From assembly GCA_030019215.1 (NCBI GenBank), contig JASEEZ010000009.1:1-58927 (forward strand): 58,927 nt of DNA, read 5' to 3'. Position 1 is the first letter of the stretch. Each line of letters opens with the position of its first letter. Made by a program: the position numbers and the translations under genes. Source of the stretch: Actinomycetota bacterium. Its GTDB lineage: Bacteria; Actinomycetota; Aquicultoria; Subteraquimicrobiales; UBA9087. Positions 50,141 through 57,497 of the stretch are shown here, one piece after another. Below the pieces are notes generated by a model that was not told where the DNA came from, did no database searches, and saw only the letters and a program-made list of their open reading frames with translations.

Positions 50141-50680
50141 TTGCTCACGCGAAACGAGCTGCGCAAAAAGGCGAGAGAGCTCCTGAAAGAGTTGCACCTC
50201 ACGGGCGGTTTTAACTGCTCCGAGTTCGTGGAGAAGCTTCGAGAAAAAAGGAGCTACAAAATAAAGCTCGAGCCAATTCCCATGCCCCCGGGCTATTTCG
50301 GTTTCTGGAGTCTTGTGGGCGACTGTCATGTCATCCTCTATCGCGCCAACACCTCCTGGTTGCATCAACAACAGATCGTCTTCCACGAATGCGGACACAT
50401 CCTTCTAGATCATCACCCGGGCGACTTAAAGAAATTCCTGCAAAGAAAGGCTATCTATTCAAAACCGGAGGAGAGGGAGGCCGAGACCTTCGCCACCATT
50501 CTCCTGGAGGCAGCGATAGTCCACGATACCGCCCAGGAGGGCATTTCCGTGGGCAAGAATCTCGCTCCCGCTCAAACACCCTCCGACGAACATCTGGAAG
50601 AGGTCATCTCCATGCAAGAATTTCTCATGGAGTTGAAGAAAAAAGTGGCCCCGCTCACGCTGGGCGCCGAGGATGAGTGA
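50141..50680 (+). CDS. ImmA/IrrE-family metallopeptidase
   Basis: 179 residues. The zinc-binding HECGH at 82-86 (IVFHECGHILLDH) and a downstream Glu in EREAETFATILL are the gluzincin-type site of ImmA/IrrE (DUF955). Such enzymes cleave or inactivate XRE repressors to switch on target genes, as in ICEBs1 ImmA and Deinococcus IrrE. TTG 50141 directly abuts the regulator stop. Its substrate is most likely the upstream XRE protein. Confidence 0.92.
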   Translation: MLTRNELRKKARELLKELHLTGGFNCSEFVEKLREKRSYKIKLEPIPMPPGYFGFWSLVGDCHVILYRANTSWLHQQQIVFHECGHILLDHHPGDLKKFLQRKAIYSKPEEREAETFATILLEAAIVHDTAQEGISVGKNLAPAQTPSDEHLEEVISMQEFLMELKKKVAPLTLGAEDE

Positions 50681-52086
50681 GGCCGTTGCTTTATTATTTA
50701 GACTTCCTCTTCCCCATCCTTTTCTTGATATGTGTTCTATATGCCCTCAGGGCCTGGCTGAAATCCCCAGAAGATCCAAAGAAAAAACACGTCTTTTTCA
50801 TATTCCTATTCGGAGCCGTGGCCTTCACGGTTAGCTCCCCCGCCGCCAGCCTGACTACCAGCAGATTTCTGGGCATCAGCAGTATCGCTCGACTGATTGA
50901 AAGCGCCACCTGTCTATTGGCCATCTTCTTCGCCTATGAATTTCTGACTGACTTCGCCCCGAGAAAGAAAAGGAAATTACCCCTCACGGCCCTCCTCCTC
51001 GTCCTGGTGTTGTCAGGGATGGTCTTCATCTTCTTCTCATTCCTGGCCCGCCCCGAGCTCGAACTCGCCCTCCTCACCGACGACGCAACCAACACCCATA
51101 TATTCCTCTACAACCTGCTCTTTGAAGCCTTTTTCCTGCCATTTTTCCTCCTCTGTGCCCTCGGCTTCAAAAGATACGCCAGGTTGGTGGGAGATCTGGT
51201 CGCGAAGGCAAGACTGTATACCCTTTCCATCGGATGTTTTGCCGGTGCCTTATACAGAATCATTAAGCTCGTCTATCTCTTCCAGGTCCGCTATCTTCCG
51301 TTCATGGAACCCCTAGATATCTCTGTGATCGTGAGGGTGTTGAACCTATTCATGGTCCTATTTCTCTTCGCCGGATTCGTCATGCCCTCCCCCCTGGAGA
51401 GGATCATCAAGTCACTCGGCGAGCTTTTCGCCCTGCGCCAAATCCACTACAGCTTGATCTCCCTCCTGGTGATGATCAATGACGCCCGGTCCATGCTGCC
51501 CTACGACCCGAAGATGATCCACTACGTGAGGCGGCTGTGCCAAAGGCTCGGACTAAGCCCGATGGAGACGGAGCAGGCTGCCGAGGCCGCGAGGCTGTAC
51601 GCCGCCACAACGGGTAAAGGAAGTATAAATCAGGCAAAGATGGAAGAAGAAATCTCCATCCCTTCCACCTCCACCGTCGAGCAAACAGCCTCCGCCTTCG
51701 CGGAGGAACTCCAGTTCTACAACCAGGTTTACCAACTAATTCGCTGCTGCGAGGAGAGGTACGACGCCCAAGGAAGCTCCACCGGCCTCATGGGGGATTT
51801 TCTGCCCATCGGTTCGCGGATCATCAAGGTGGTCGACCACTACCTTTACAGGAGTCCCTCGCCGGAGGAGGGAGTAAGACAACTCAGGGCGGGGGCCAGA
51901 AAGGAGTTCGACCCCGAGGTCGTTAAAGCCTTCATCAAGTTGCTCGAGGAAGAAATGCCGATTGAAAAGAGGCCGGAACCAAAGGTACATCCCCTCGAAT
52001 CGTTCATCGCCGCCTTCCAGGGGTCTGAACCGGAGCGGTCCAGAAAGATGCCGGATTCATCCACCCTCTGGGATAATTTTGAGTAA
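50677..52086 (+). CDS. 7TM protein with degenerate HD-GYP-like domain
   Basis: 469 residues. Seven hydrophobic segments (about 8-28, 38-60, 68-92, 101-124, 141-164, 178-202, 214-237). The cytoplasmic part at 275-425 follows the HD-GYP pattern: VRRLCQRLGLSPMETEQAAE, then LPIGSRIIKVVDHYLY, SPEEGVRQLRAGA and FDPEVVKAFIKLLEE. The metal site is gone: the HD stretch reads LYAATTGKGS and the HHExxDGxGYP stretch reads CCEERYDAQGSS. It therefore cannot be a c-di-GMP phosphodiesterase of the usual kind. The architecture recalls DUF6545/MAB_1171c-type proteins found beside XRE and ImmA genes. GTG start overlaps the peptidase stop by 4 bp. Confidence 0.8.
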   Translation: MRPLLYYLDFLFPILFLICVLYALRAWLKSPEDPKKKHVFFIFLFGAVAFTVSSPAASLTTSRFLGISSIARLIESATCLLAIFFAYEFLTDFAPRKKRKLPLTALLLVLVLSGMVFIFFSFLARPELELALLTDDATNTHIFLYNLLFEAFFLPFFLLCALGFKRYARLVGDLVAKARLYTLSIGCFAGALYRIIKLVYLFQVRYLPFMEPLDISVIVRVLNLFMVLFLFAGFVMPSPLERIIKSLGELFALRQIHYSLISLLVMINDARSMLPYDPKMIHYVRRLCQRLGLSPMETEQAAEAARLYAATTGKGSINQAKMEEEISIPSTSTVEQTASAFAEELQFYNQVYQLIRCCEERYDAQGSSTGLMGDFLPIGSRIIKVVDHYLYRSPSPEEGVRQLRAGARKEFDPEVVKAFIKLLEEEMPIEKRPEPKVHPLESFIAAFQGSEPERSRKMPDSSTLWDNFE

Positions 52087-52270
52087 TCCTTCGAATATTA
52101 ATTTCCAAATTATCAAATTATCACCGCGTAGGTGATAAGTGGTTCTGAGAGTTTCACGAGCGAGGGGCTCCGGCACCTCGATGACCATCGGGGCACTTAC
52201 CCCTCCCTCGAATGTCTAAAGTGTAAACCTAACTCGTTAATGGTTCAGGCAAGCGGCACACATGAGTTTG

Positions 52271-53143
52271 TTACGGAAGATTATCCAGGCTCACCTTCTT
52301 CATCTCTCCCCTTTTATAAAGGAAGGCAACAACCACTCCCATAACCACAAAACAGATGACCCCGGCGGCGCCACCAATGAGAGGATTGAAACCGCTTACC
52401 ACGAGTATAAAGGCGGAGGCGGCATTGTTCAGCGCCCCGTGGGCGAGGGTGCAAGTAAAGACGCTCCCGGAAGCGAAATAAAGCCAACCGAAGATGATGC
52501 CCAAGAGGGTCGTGAAAAGGGTCATCATCAAAATGCCGATGATGGGATATCCGGGATAGTTATGGCCCATGGCAATGATCGGAGCGTGCCAGACACCCCA
52601 GATGATACCGTGCAAGATGAGTGCTCTGTCCCGACCGAGGGAAAGAAGCTTCGGTAAAAGATAAGCCCGCCAGCCGAACTCCTCCCCGAAGGTGGGAATG
52701 AGTCCGACTATGAGTGCCGGGCCCAGATTGATGAGAAACGCCATGAGCACCAAAAAAGAGGGCGTCAGTCCCATACGCTCCAGAGCTTCCTTTGGGAAAA
52801 GAGCGTAGTTGAAACCCAACCGCCCCAGCCCCAACACCACCGTGAGCATGTAGGCAGCGGCAACTATACCCACCGGAATCAGCCAGGCGATGAGATAATA
52901 CCTTCCCCCATTTCCCCACCTGAGCCCGGCGTGCTTGAAGCCCTCCCCGGTTATGAATCTCCCGACGATGAAGGCGGAGGTGGCCGGCATCAACATATAC
53001 GGATAAAGAGCGAGGGCCGCCATGCTACGCAGTCCTCCCCCCAGATAAATCCCCAGAGCGATGGCCCAGGAAAGACCAAATGTTATCGGCAGAAAAATTA
53101 GCACCGCCCTGCTCTCAAAATTAATTTCGCTTTTTCTCTCCAT
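52271..53143 (-). CDS. CPBP-family intramembrane metalloprotease
   Basis: 290 residues, about eight membrane segments. CPBP (Abi/CAAX) motifs: Glu154-Glu155 with Arg159 (FGEEFGWRAYLLPK), His186 (GVWHAP), His235 and Asn239/240 (LAHGALNN). Relatives process prenylated proteins in eukaryotes and bacteriocin or immunity substrates in bacteria; the substrate here is unknown. ATG 53143. Convergent with the 7TM gene. Confidence 0.92.
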   Translation of the reverse strand: MERKSEINFESRAVLIFLPITFGLSWAIALGIYLGGGLRSMAALALYPYMLMPATSAFIVGRFITGEGFKHAGLRWGNGGRYYLIAWLIPVGIVAAAYMLTVVLGLGRLGFNYALFPKEALERMGLTPSFLVLMAFLINLGPALIVGLIPTFGEEFGWRAYLLPKLLSLGRDRALILHGIIWGVWHAPIIAMGHNYPGYPIIGILMMTLFTTLLGIIFGWLYFASGSVFTCTLAHGALNNAASAFILVVSGFNPLIGGAAGVICFVVMGVVVAFLYKRGEMKKVSLDNLP

Positions 53144-53171
53144 CCGACTCCACCTCGCAGAAAAATGAGAG

Positions 53172-53579
53172 TTACCTTGAAATCCGGAGAAACTCAGAAG
53201 AGCTAAGTATCCTTACTACCCTATACTCCCCAAGGGGCTGAAGGTGTTTGGTGTCGCCGGAGACAATAAAATCGGCCTTCGCGGAAAGGGCACACTCAAG
53301 AATTCTATTATCCGGTTCATCCTCCTTGACCACATCCAGCGTAATCCGTGGATTTGTGAGAGTGGTTAGTCCCCTGATCTCAAGAAGAACTTCCAAAATC
53401 TTCTCGGGAGAAAAGGCGAACTTCACTTTAAGAATCCTTGAATACTCTTCCAGAATGCAGGGGGAGGTGATGATCTCAATCTTTCCCTCACGCGCCAAAT
53501 CGAGAACTCTATCTGGAAGGCCTCCAAAGACCGTGGCCGAAACCAGAATGTTGGTATCGACAACGACTCTGGCCATCAA
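53172..53579 (-). CDS. PIN-domain toxin (PIN_3 type)
   Basis: 135 residues. RVVVDTNILVSATVFGG, CILEEYSRIL, EDEPDNRILECAL and ADFIVSGDTKHLQPLGEY contain the expected acidic residues. It overlaps the ribbon-helix-helix antitoxin by 4 bp. Confidence 0.88.
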   Translation of the reverse strand: MMARVVVDTNILVSATVFGGLPDRVLDLAREGKIEIITSPCILEEYSRILKVKFAFSPEKILEVLLEIRGLTTLTNPRITLDVVKEDEPDNRILECALSAKADFIVSGDTKHLQPLGEYRVVRILSSSEFLRISR

Positions 53580-53821
53580 GAGGCCTCTCTACGAAACTCT
53601 TCAATGAGCTTTTCCACATCAGCCTCGGTTACGCCCATTCTTTTGGCTCGTTCCCTCCCATAGACCTGGAGCTCGCGCCATCGCCTCCGGCTCACATACT
53701 CGCGCAAGGCCTCTCGGAAAAGCTCGCTTTTGGTTCGGCTCTCGGCTTTAGCCACTTTTTCCAGCTCTTCGAGCATTTCTGGGGGAACTGAAAGAGTCAA
53801 TATCTTTGTCTTTCTAGCCAA
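53576..53821 (-). CDS. Ribbon-helix-helix (CopG-type) antitoxin
   Basis: 81 residues from TTG 53821, which has GGAGG eight bases upstream; the open frame to 53881 includes the promoter and operator and is not coding. ILTLSVPPEMLEELEKVAKA is the RHH motif, followed by a long C-terminal helix for toxin binding. TA partner of the PIN gene. Confidence 0.87.
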   Translation of the reverse strand: MARKTKILTLSVPPEMLEELEKVAKAESRTKSELFREALREYVSRRRWRELQVYGRERAKRMGVTEADVEKLIEEFRREAS

Positions 53822-53834
53822 ATCTCCCACCTCC

Positions 53835-53851
53835 ATATTACTTAGTAATAT
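53835..53851. promoter_or_regulatory. Operator palindrome of the third TA pair
   Basis: ATATTACT-T-AGTAATAT, perfect arms of eight, immediately after the -10 box. Confidence 0.65.
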
Positions 53852-53852
53852 C

Positions 53853-53881
53853 ATTATGAGACATCGAAAGGAGGGAGTCAA
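53853..53881 (-). promoter_or_regulatory. Promoter of the third TA pair
   Basis: On minus TTGACT (53881-53876), 17 bases, CATAAT (53858-53853). Confidence 0.75.
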
Positions 53882-53984
53882 GCAGATGTTTTAATGAGCG
53901 AAAAACATCTTTTTTCACGGAATTTCACGGGCACGGCCTAATGCCTATTCATTTTTCTGAACAAAAGATTTAAAATAGAGTGAA

Positions 53985-54095
53985 AGTCCTCCGAGTTCAG
54001 TCTTCTCTCCGAGAGGCTGAACCGATAGGGCATGGAAGGTGACTTCCATACCTGCCAATTTGCAAAGGAGGTCGGGTTCTCACTCGGCCTCTTTT
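53985..54095 (+). promoter_or_regulatory. Moco/Tuco RNA motif (molybdenum or tungsten cofactor riboswitch), probable
   Basis: The closing helix pairs CCTCC (53988-53992) with GGAGG (54067-54071). Inside are the hairpin GTTCAG/CTGAAC (53995-54022), then AGGGC followed by ATGGAAG-GTGA-CTTCCAT (54031-54048) and ACCTGCC. The AGGGCxxxGGAAG...GACTTC block resembles the conserved core of the Moco RNA. The GGAGG strand also forms a terminator stem (54067-54091, GAGGTCGGG/CTCGGCCTC then TTTT), so folding of the aptamer would block termination. It leads into an aldehyde:ferredoxin oxidoreductase, a tungsten/molybdenum enzyme. Class call inferred from motif and context. Confidence 0.7.
54067..54095 (+). 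terminator. Riboswitch-controlled terminator before the AOR gene
   Basis: Nine-bp stem (two G-T pairs) with a TTCTCA loop followed by TTTTCGCTTT. Mutually exclusive with the closing helix of the upstream aptamer. Confidence 0.7.
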
Positions 54096-54172
54096 CGCTT
54101 TAAGGAGGTGACGGCCATAGGGTTTCAAGGCAAGTCTTCTCCAGTGGCTCATCGGAAAAGGAGGGGTATGGT

Positions 54173-55903
54173 ATGTCAAAAATAGTGAGAGTTAATATGA
54201 TCACAAAAGGGGTGAAACTCGAGGACGTTCCCGATAACTATAAGGGCTTAGGTGGAAGGGGCTTTACCTCCACTGTGGTGGCGACAGAGGTTGACCCACT
54301 CTGTCATCCACTAGGCAAGGAAAACAAGCTGGTGGTCGCGCCAGGTCTATTGGGAGGCACACCCTGTCCAAACTCCGGTAGAACCTCTTTTGGGGCCAAG
54401 AGCCCCCTCACGGGGACCATCAAGGAGACAAATGTCGGAGGAACGCTTGGCGCAAACCTTGCCGATTTGCAAATTGTGGGAATCGTTGTCGAGGGCGAAG
54501 CGGAAGATGATAAATCTTACACCCTGGTGGTTAACAAGGACGGTGCCACCCTCGAATCAGCCGAAGAATTAAAAAACAACCTCGTCTATGACGCTGTTAA
54601 AAAATTGCAAGCAAAATATGGCAAAAATGTATCCATCGCATGTATAGGTCCAGCCGGCGAGGCTAAAATGGCTACGGCCAACATTTCAGTTACCGACATC
54701 GATGGGATTCCAACCAGGCAAGCCGGCAGAGGAGGCCTCGGCGCGGTGATGGGCTCCAAAGGCCTGAAGGCAATTGTGGTTGACGATGCGGGTGCGCCGG
54801 GGGTTGAAATCAAAGACAAGAAGGCCTTCAATAACGCCGCTGAGGTCTTCACCGATGTTCTTCAAAAAGCCCCAATTACCAGCGAAACTCTACCTCTCTA
54901 CGGAACGGATATTCTCATCAACATCCTAAACGAAGCCGGTGGACTCCCCACTCGAAACTTCTCCAGTGGGCGCTTTGAGATGGCCAACAACATCGGTGGC
55001 GAAACAATGAGAGAGACGATCCTTAAGAGGAAGGGAAATCCCACTCATCCTTGCATGCCGGGCTGTATAATAAAGTGCTCCAACGCTTATAAACTTGAAG
55101 ACGGAACCGAAGTGACTGGTGGTTTCGAATACGAGAGCATCTGGGCTTTGGGCGCCAACTGCGGTATCGGCGACCTCGACACTATTGCTCAATTAAACAG
55201 GCTCTGTGATGACATTGGGGTTGACACCATCGAAACCGGCGACACCATCGCCGTGGCCATGGAGGCAGGTGTAATTCCCTTTGGCGATGGAAAGGGCGCT
55301 ATCAATCTTCTCAAGGAGGTTGAAAAGGGGTCTCCCCTTGGGAAGATTATAGGAAGCGGTGCTACCTGTCTCGGCAAGGTCTACGGTGTTACGCGTGTGC
55401 CCCAGGTCAAAGGGCAAGGGATGCCAGCCTACGAACCGAGGGCCGTTAAGGGCACGGGGGTCACTTTCGCTACCTCTCCGATGGGCACAGATCACACCGC
55501 TGGTTATGCTGTAGCTGTAGAGATTCTGGGATGTGGTGGAACAGCTGATCCTCTGGACCCAAAGGGAAAAGCGGATCTCTCCAAAACCTTCCAGATCGTG
55601 ACCGCTGCCGTTGACTGCACCGGGCTTTGTCTCTTCATCGCTTTCGGCACCCTTGTTGATGAGCGTGGGGTTCCAGCCATAGTGGCTATGCTGAATGCTC
55701 AATATGGTTTGAGCCTCACGGGCGATGATGTGACAGAGTTGGGCAAAAAGGTGCTTCAGACAGAATGGGACTTCAACCGGCGGGCTGGTTTCACCAAGGA
55801 AGATGACAGACTGCCACTCTTTATGATCAAGGAGAAGCTGCCGCCCCACAACACCGTATTTGACGTTCCCATTAAAGACATAGATGGCGTGCACGAGCTT
55901 TAA
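54173..55903 (+). CDS. Aldehyde:ferredoxin oxidoreductase-family enzyme
   Basis: 576 residues, normal length. Oxidises aldehydes (or a related substrate) with ferredoxin as acceptor, using a tungsto- or molybdo-bispyranopterin and a [4Fe-4S] cluster. N-terminal domain: YKGLGGRGFTS and SGRTSFGAKSPLTG typical of the family. Cluster ligands: Cys294, Cys298, Cys302 (HPCMPGCIIKCSN) and a distal Cys (Cys482 or Cys486, DCTGLC). The CxxxCxxxC spacing differs from the CxxCxxxC of Pyrococcus AOR and suits a separate subgroup, perhaps YdhV-like; the substrate is unknown. ATG 54173 after AAAGGAGGGG. Behind a probable cofactor riboswitch, ahead of moaD and an E1 gene. Confidence 0.94.
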   Translation: MSKIVRVNMITKGVKLEDVPDNYKGLGGRGFTSTVVATEVDPLCHPLGKENKLVVAPGLLGGTPCPNSGRTSFGAKSPLTGTIKETNVGGTLGANLADLQIVGIVVEGEAEDDKSYTLVVNKDGATLESAEELKNNLVYDAVKKLQAKYGKNVSIACIGPAGEAKMATANISVTDIDGIPTRQAGRGGLGAVMGSKGLKAIVVDDAGAPGVEIKDKKAFNNAAEVFTDVLQKAPITSETLPLYGTDILINILNEAGGLPTRNFSSGRFEMANNIGGETMRETILKRKGNPTHPCMPGCIIKCSNAYKLEDGTEVTGGFEYESIWALGANCGIGDLDTIAQLNRLCDDIGVDTIETGDTIAVAMEAGVIPFGDGKGAINLLKEVEKGSPLGKIIGSGATCLGKVYGVTRVPQVKGQGMPAYEPRAVKGTGVTFATSPMGTDHTAGYAVAVEILGCGGTADPLDPKGKADLSKTFQIVTAAVDCTGLCLFIAFGTLVDERGVPAIVAMLNAQYGLSLTGDDVTELGKKVLQTEWDFNRRAGFTKEDDRLPLFMIKEKLPPHNTVFDVPIKDIDGVHEL

Positions 55904-55907
55904 AGGG

Positions 55908-55942
55908 AAAAAGGGGTCTGGCGTTTCGCCAGACCCCTTTTT
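55908..55942. terminator. Strong terminator between AOR and moaD
   Basis: AAAAAGGGGTCTGGCG-TTT-CGCCAGACCCCTTTTT, 16-bp stem with T-tracts on both strands. It should limit read-through into moaD, lowering its transcript level relative to the enzyme gene. Confidence 0.9.
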
Positions 55943-55957
55943 AAATCCAGGCTTAAG

Positions 55958-56197
55958 ATGGAAATAGAGCTGCGCTTTTACGCCACACTCGTTAAATACG
56001 CCGAGAAGAATAAGATCCCTCAATTTTCCACCGTAGAGCTTGAGGAAGGGTTGACCCTTGCAAGCTTTTTGGAGAAGTTCGGCATCCTTCGTGAGCACGT
56101 TCGCATAGCCATGGTCAACGGGAAAAGGGCCGAGCTCGATCAGGTGCTTCGAGATGGAGATAGAGTGGGTCTTTTCCCACCGGTTGGAGGAGGATAG
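55958..56197 (+). CDS. MoaD/ThiS-family sulfur carrier
   Basis: 79 residues, ubiquitin-like fold. The C-terminal Gly-Gly tail (LFPPVGGG) is the site of adenylation and thiocarboxylation. MoaD supplies sulfur to make molybdopterin dithiolene. Next to a W/Mo enzyme and an E1-like gene, a role in pyranopterin synthesis is the best inference. In related AOR clusters a dedicated MoaD often accompanies the enzyme. ATG 55958, 15 bp after the terminator hairpin. Confidence 0.9.
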   Translation: MEIELRFYATLVKYAEKNKIPQFSTVELEEGLTLASFLEKFGILREHVRIAMVNGKRAELDQVLRDGDRVGLFPPVGGG

Positions 56198-56452
56198 AAG
56201 AGAATTAAGAATTGAGGCTCTTCTCCATTTTTAGTGGATGCTTTTTCCTCTCCCTTGATAGGAGCATATCTTTTTGTTTCCCCTCCCTTGATGGGAGGGG
56301 ATTGAGGGGAGGGTGAACCAGGTTCAATCACCCCCACCTTCATCCTCCCCCTTCAAGGGGGAGGAAAACATATTCTAGAGAGTTCTGCTTTCAAGACACT
56401 TTAATGTTTCTATCCACTATTTTTGGAGAAGAACCAGAATTGAGAATGATAA
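56198..56452. repeat. Gap with C/G-rich palindromes
   Basis: Contains CCCTCCCTTGATGGGAGGG (56282-56300) and CCTCCCCCTTCAAGGGGGAGG (56344-56364), hairpins of unknown origin, and near the end the 21-bp sequence shared with 31074-31094. No gene seen. Confidence 0.6.
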
Positions 56453-57352
56453 ATGGAAAACGGAAGCACAAAGACAACAGATATGGACGATTTAAAGAAG
56501 AATACAATCATTTCTGAAATGAAAAAGTATGTACAAAAATTTAAAGCCCCTGATGGTTCTCTTTACGATGGTCTCCCCCTCCAGGCGGTGCAAAAGCTGG
56601 CCTCCGCGTTTCACCTTCCCACACGCGAAGTCGAAGGTGCCGCTCTTGAAAATAAAATACTTCCTTCAAGATACTCCCGCAACATCGGGACCATTGGTTT
56701 TAAGGGACAGGCTAGGTTACTTAAATCGAAGGTCGCTGTAGTTGGACTGGGCGGTTTGGGGGGAACCGCCGCCGAGCTTCTGGCACGTCTTGGAGTTGGT
56801 CAAATAATTGCTCTAGACGCTGAGACTTTTGAAGAAAGCGATTTAAACAGACAGCTTTTGGCCACCGAGGAAAACATGGGAGAAGAAAAAACCATATCCG
56901 CCGTTAAGAGAGCAGCTAAAATTAACTCCTCGGTTGAAGTTTTCCCTTATCAGATTAGAGCCGGTGAAAAGGAATTTAGGGAAATTTTAAAAGGTGCGGA
57001 TGTGATAATCGATGCCCTGGATACCTTTTCTGCACGCTTGGTCCTTCAGAAAACAGCCAAGGATTTAAAGACTCCTCTAGTGCACGGTGCAATCGCAGGT
57101 TTTGTGGGAGAGGTAACCACCATCTTTCCCGAAGACCCCGGTTTAGACCTAATTTATGGCCTCTCTCATAAGGACGAAAAAGGGGCGGAGATGTCTCTCG
57201 GGGCTCCAACGGCAACTCCAGCAATTGTGGCCGCCCTTCAGGTTCAAGAAGTAGTTAAAGTCCTTTTAAAGATCGGAAAACCCCTCAGGAATCGACTTTT
57301 ATTCTTGGACTGTGAAACGTGCTCGGTCGAAGTAATCGAGCTCAAAAGTTAA
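56453..57352 (+). CDS. ThiF/MoeB/HesA-family E1-like adenylyltransferase
   Basis: 299 residues. An N-terminal extension (1-75, mostly helical; MKKYVQKFKAPDGSLYDGLP) precedes the E1 domain: VAVVGLGGLGGTAAELL (ATP site, about 94-110), then ESDLNRQLL with the Arg used in adenylation (about 128-136), IDALDTFSARLVLQ, and a C-terminal CETCSV pair. The usual two CxxC zinc knuckles of MoeB are not complete. It would activate the MoaD C-terminus. Position after moaD supports that. The extension may be a small-subunit or partner-binding module, as in some AOR clusters. Confidence 0.9.
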   Translation: MENGSTKTTDMDDLKKNTIISEMKKYVQKFKAPDGSLYDGLPLQAVQKLASAFHLPTREVEGAALENKILPSRYSRNIGTIGFKGQARLLKSKVAVVGLGGLGGTAAELLARLGVGQIIALDAETFEESDLNRQLLATEENMGEEKTISAVKRAAKINSSVEVFPYQIRAGEKEFREILKGADVIIDALDTFSARLVLQKTAKDLKTPLVHGAIAGFVGEVTTIFPEDPGLDLIYGLSHKDEKGAEMSLGAPTATPAIVAALQVQEVVKVLLKIGKPLRNRLLFLDCETCSVEVIELKS

Positions 57353-57497
57353 AGCAGGTAAATATAAAAGTGGTGCATATTGCTCCCACTGAGAGGGAAC
57401 CAAATTCTGGGAAAAGCAGACCTATAAGCCGGACTAGCAGGAAAAATTTTCCAATTGTTCACTTTTTAGTGTCTAGAAAAAGTGTGCGGAGGGAACT

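Noticed and set aside
52132-52344. 70-codon plus-strand frame between the 7TM and CPBP genes
   Set aside because: Runs into the antisense of the CPBP gene and shows no conserved feature.
54101-54180. Possible leader peptide behind the AAGGAGGTGAC site before the AOR gene
   Set aside because: The codon at the right distance is ATA and the frame runs into the AOR start; too weak to call.
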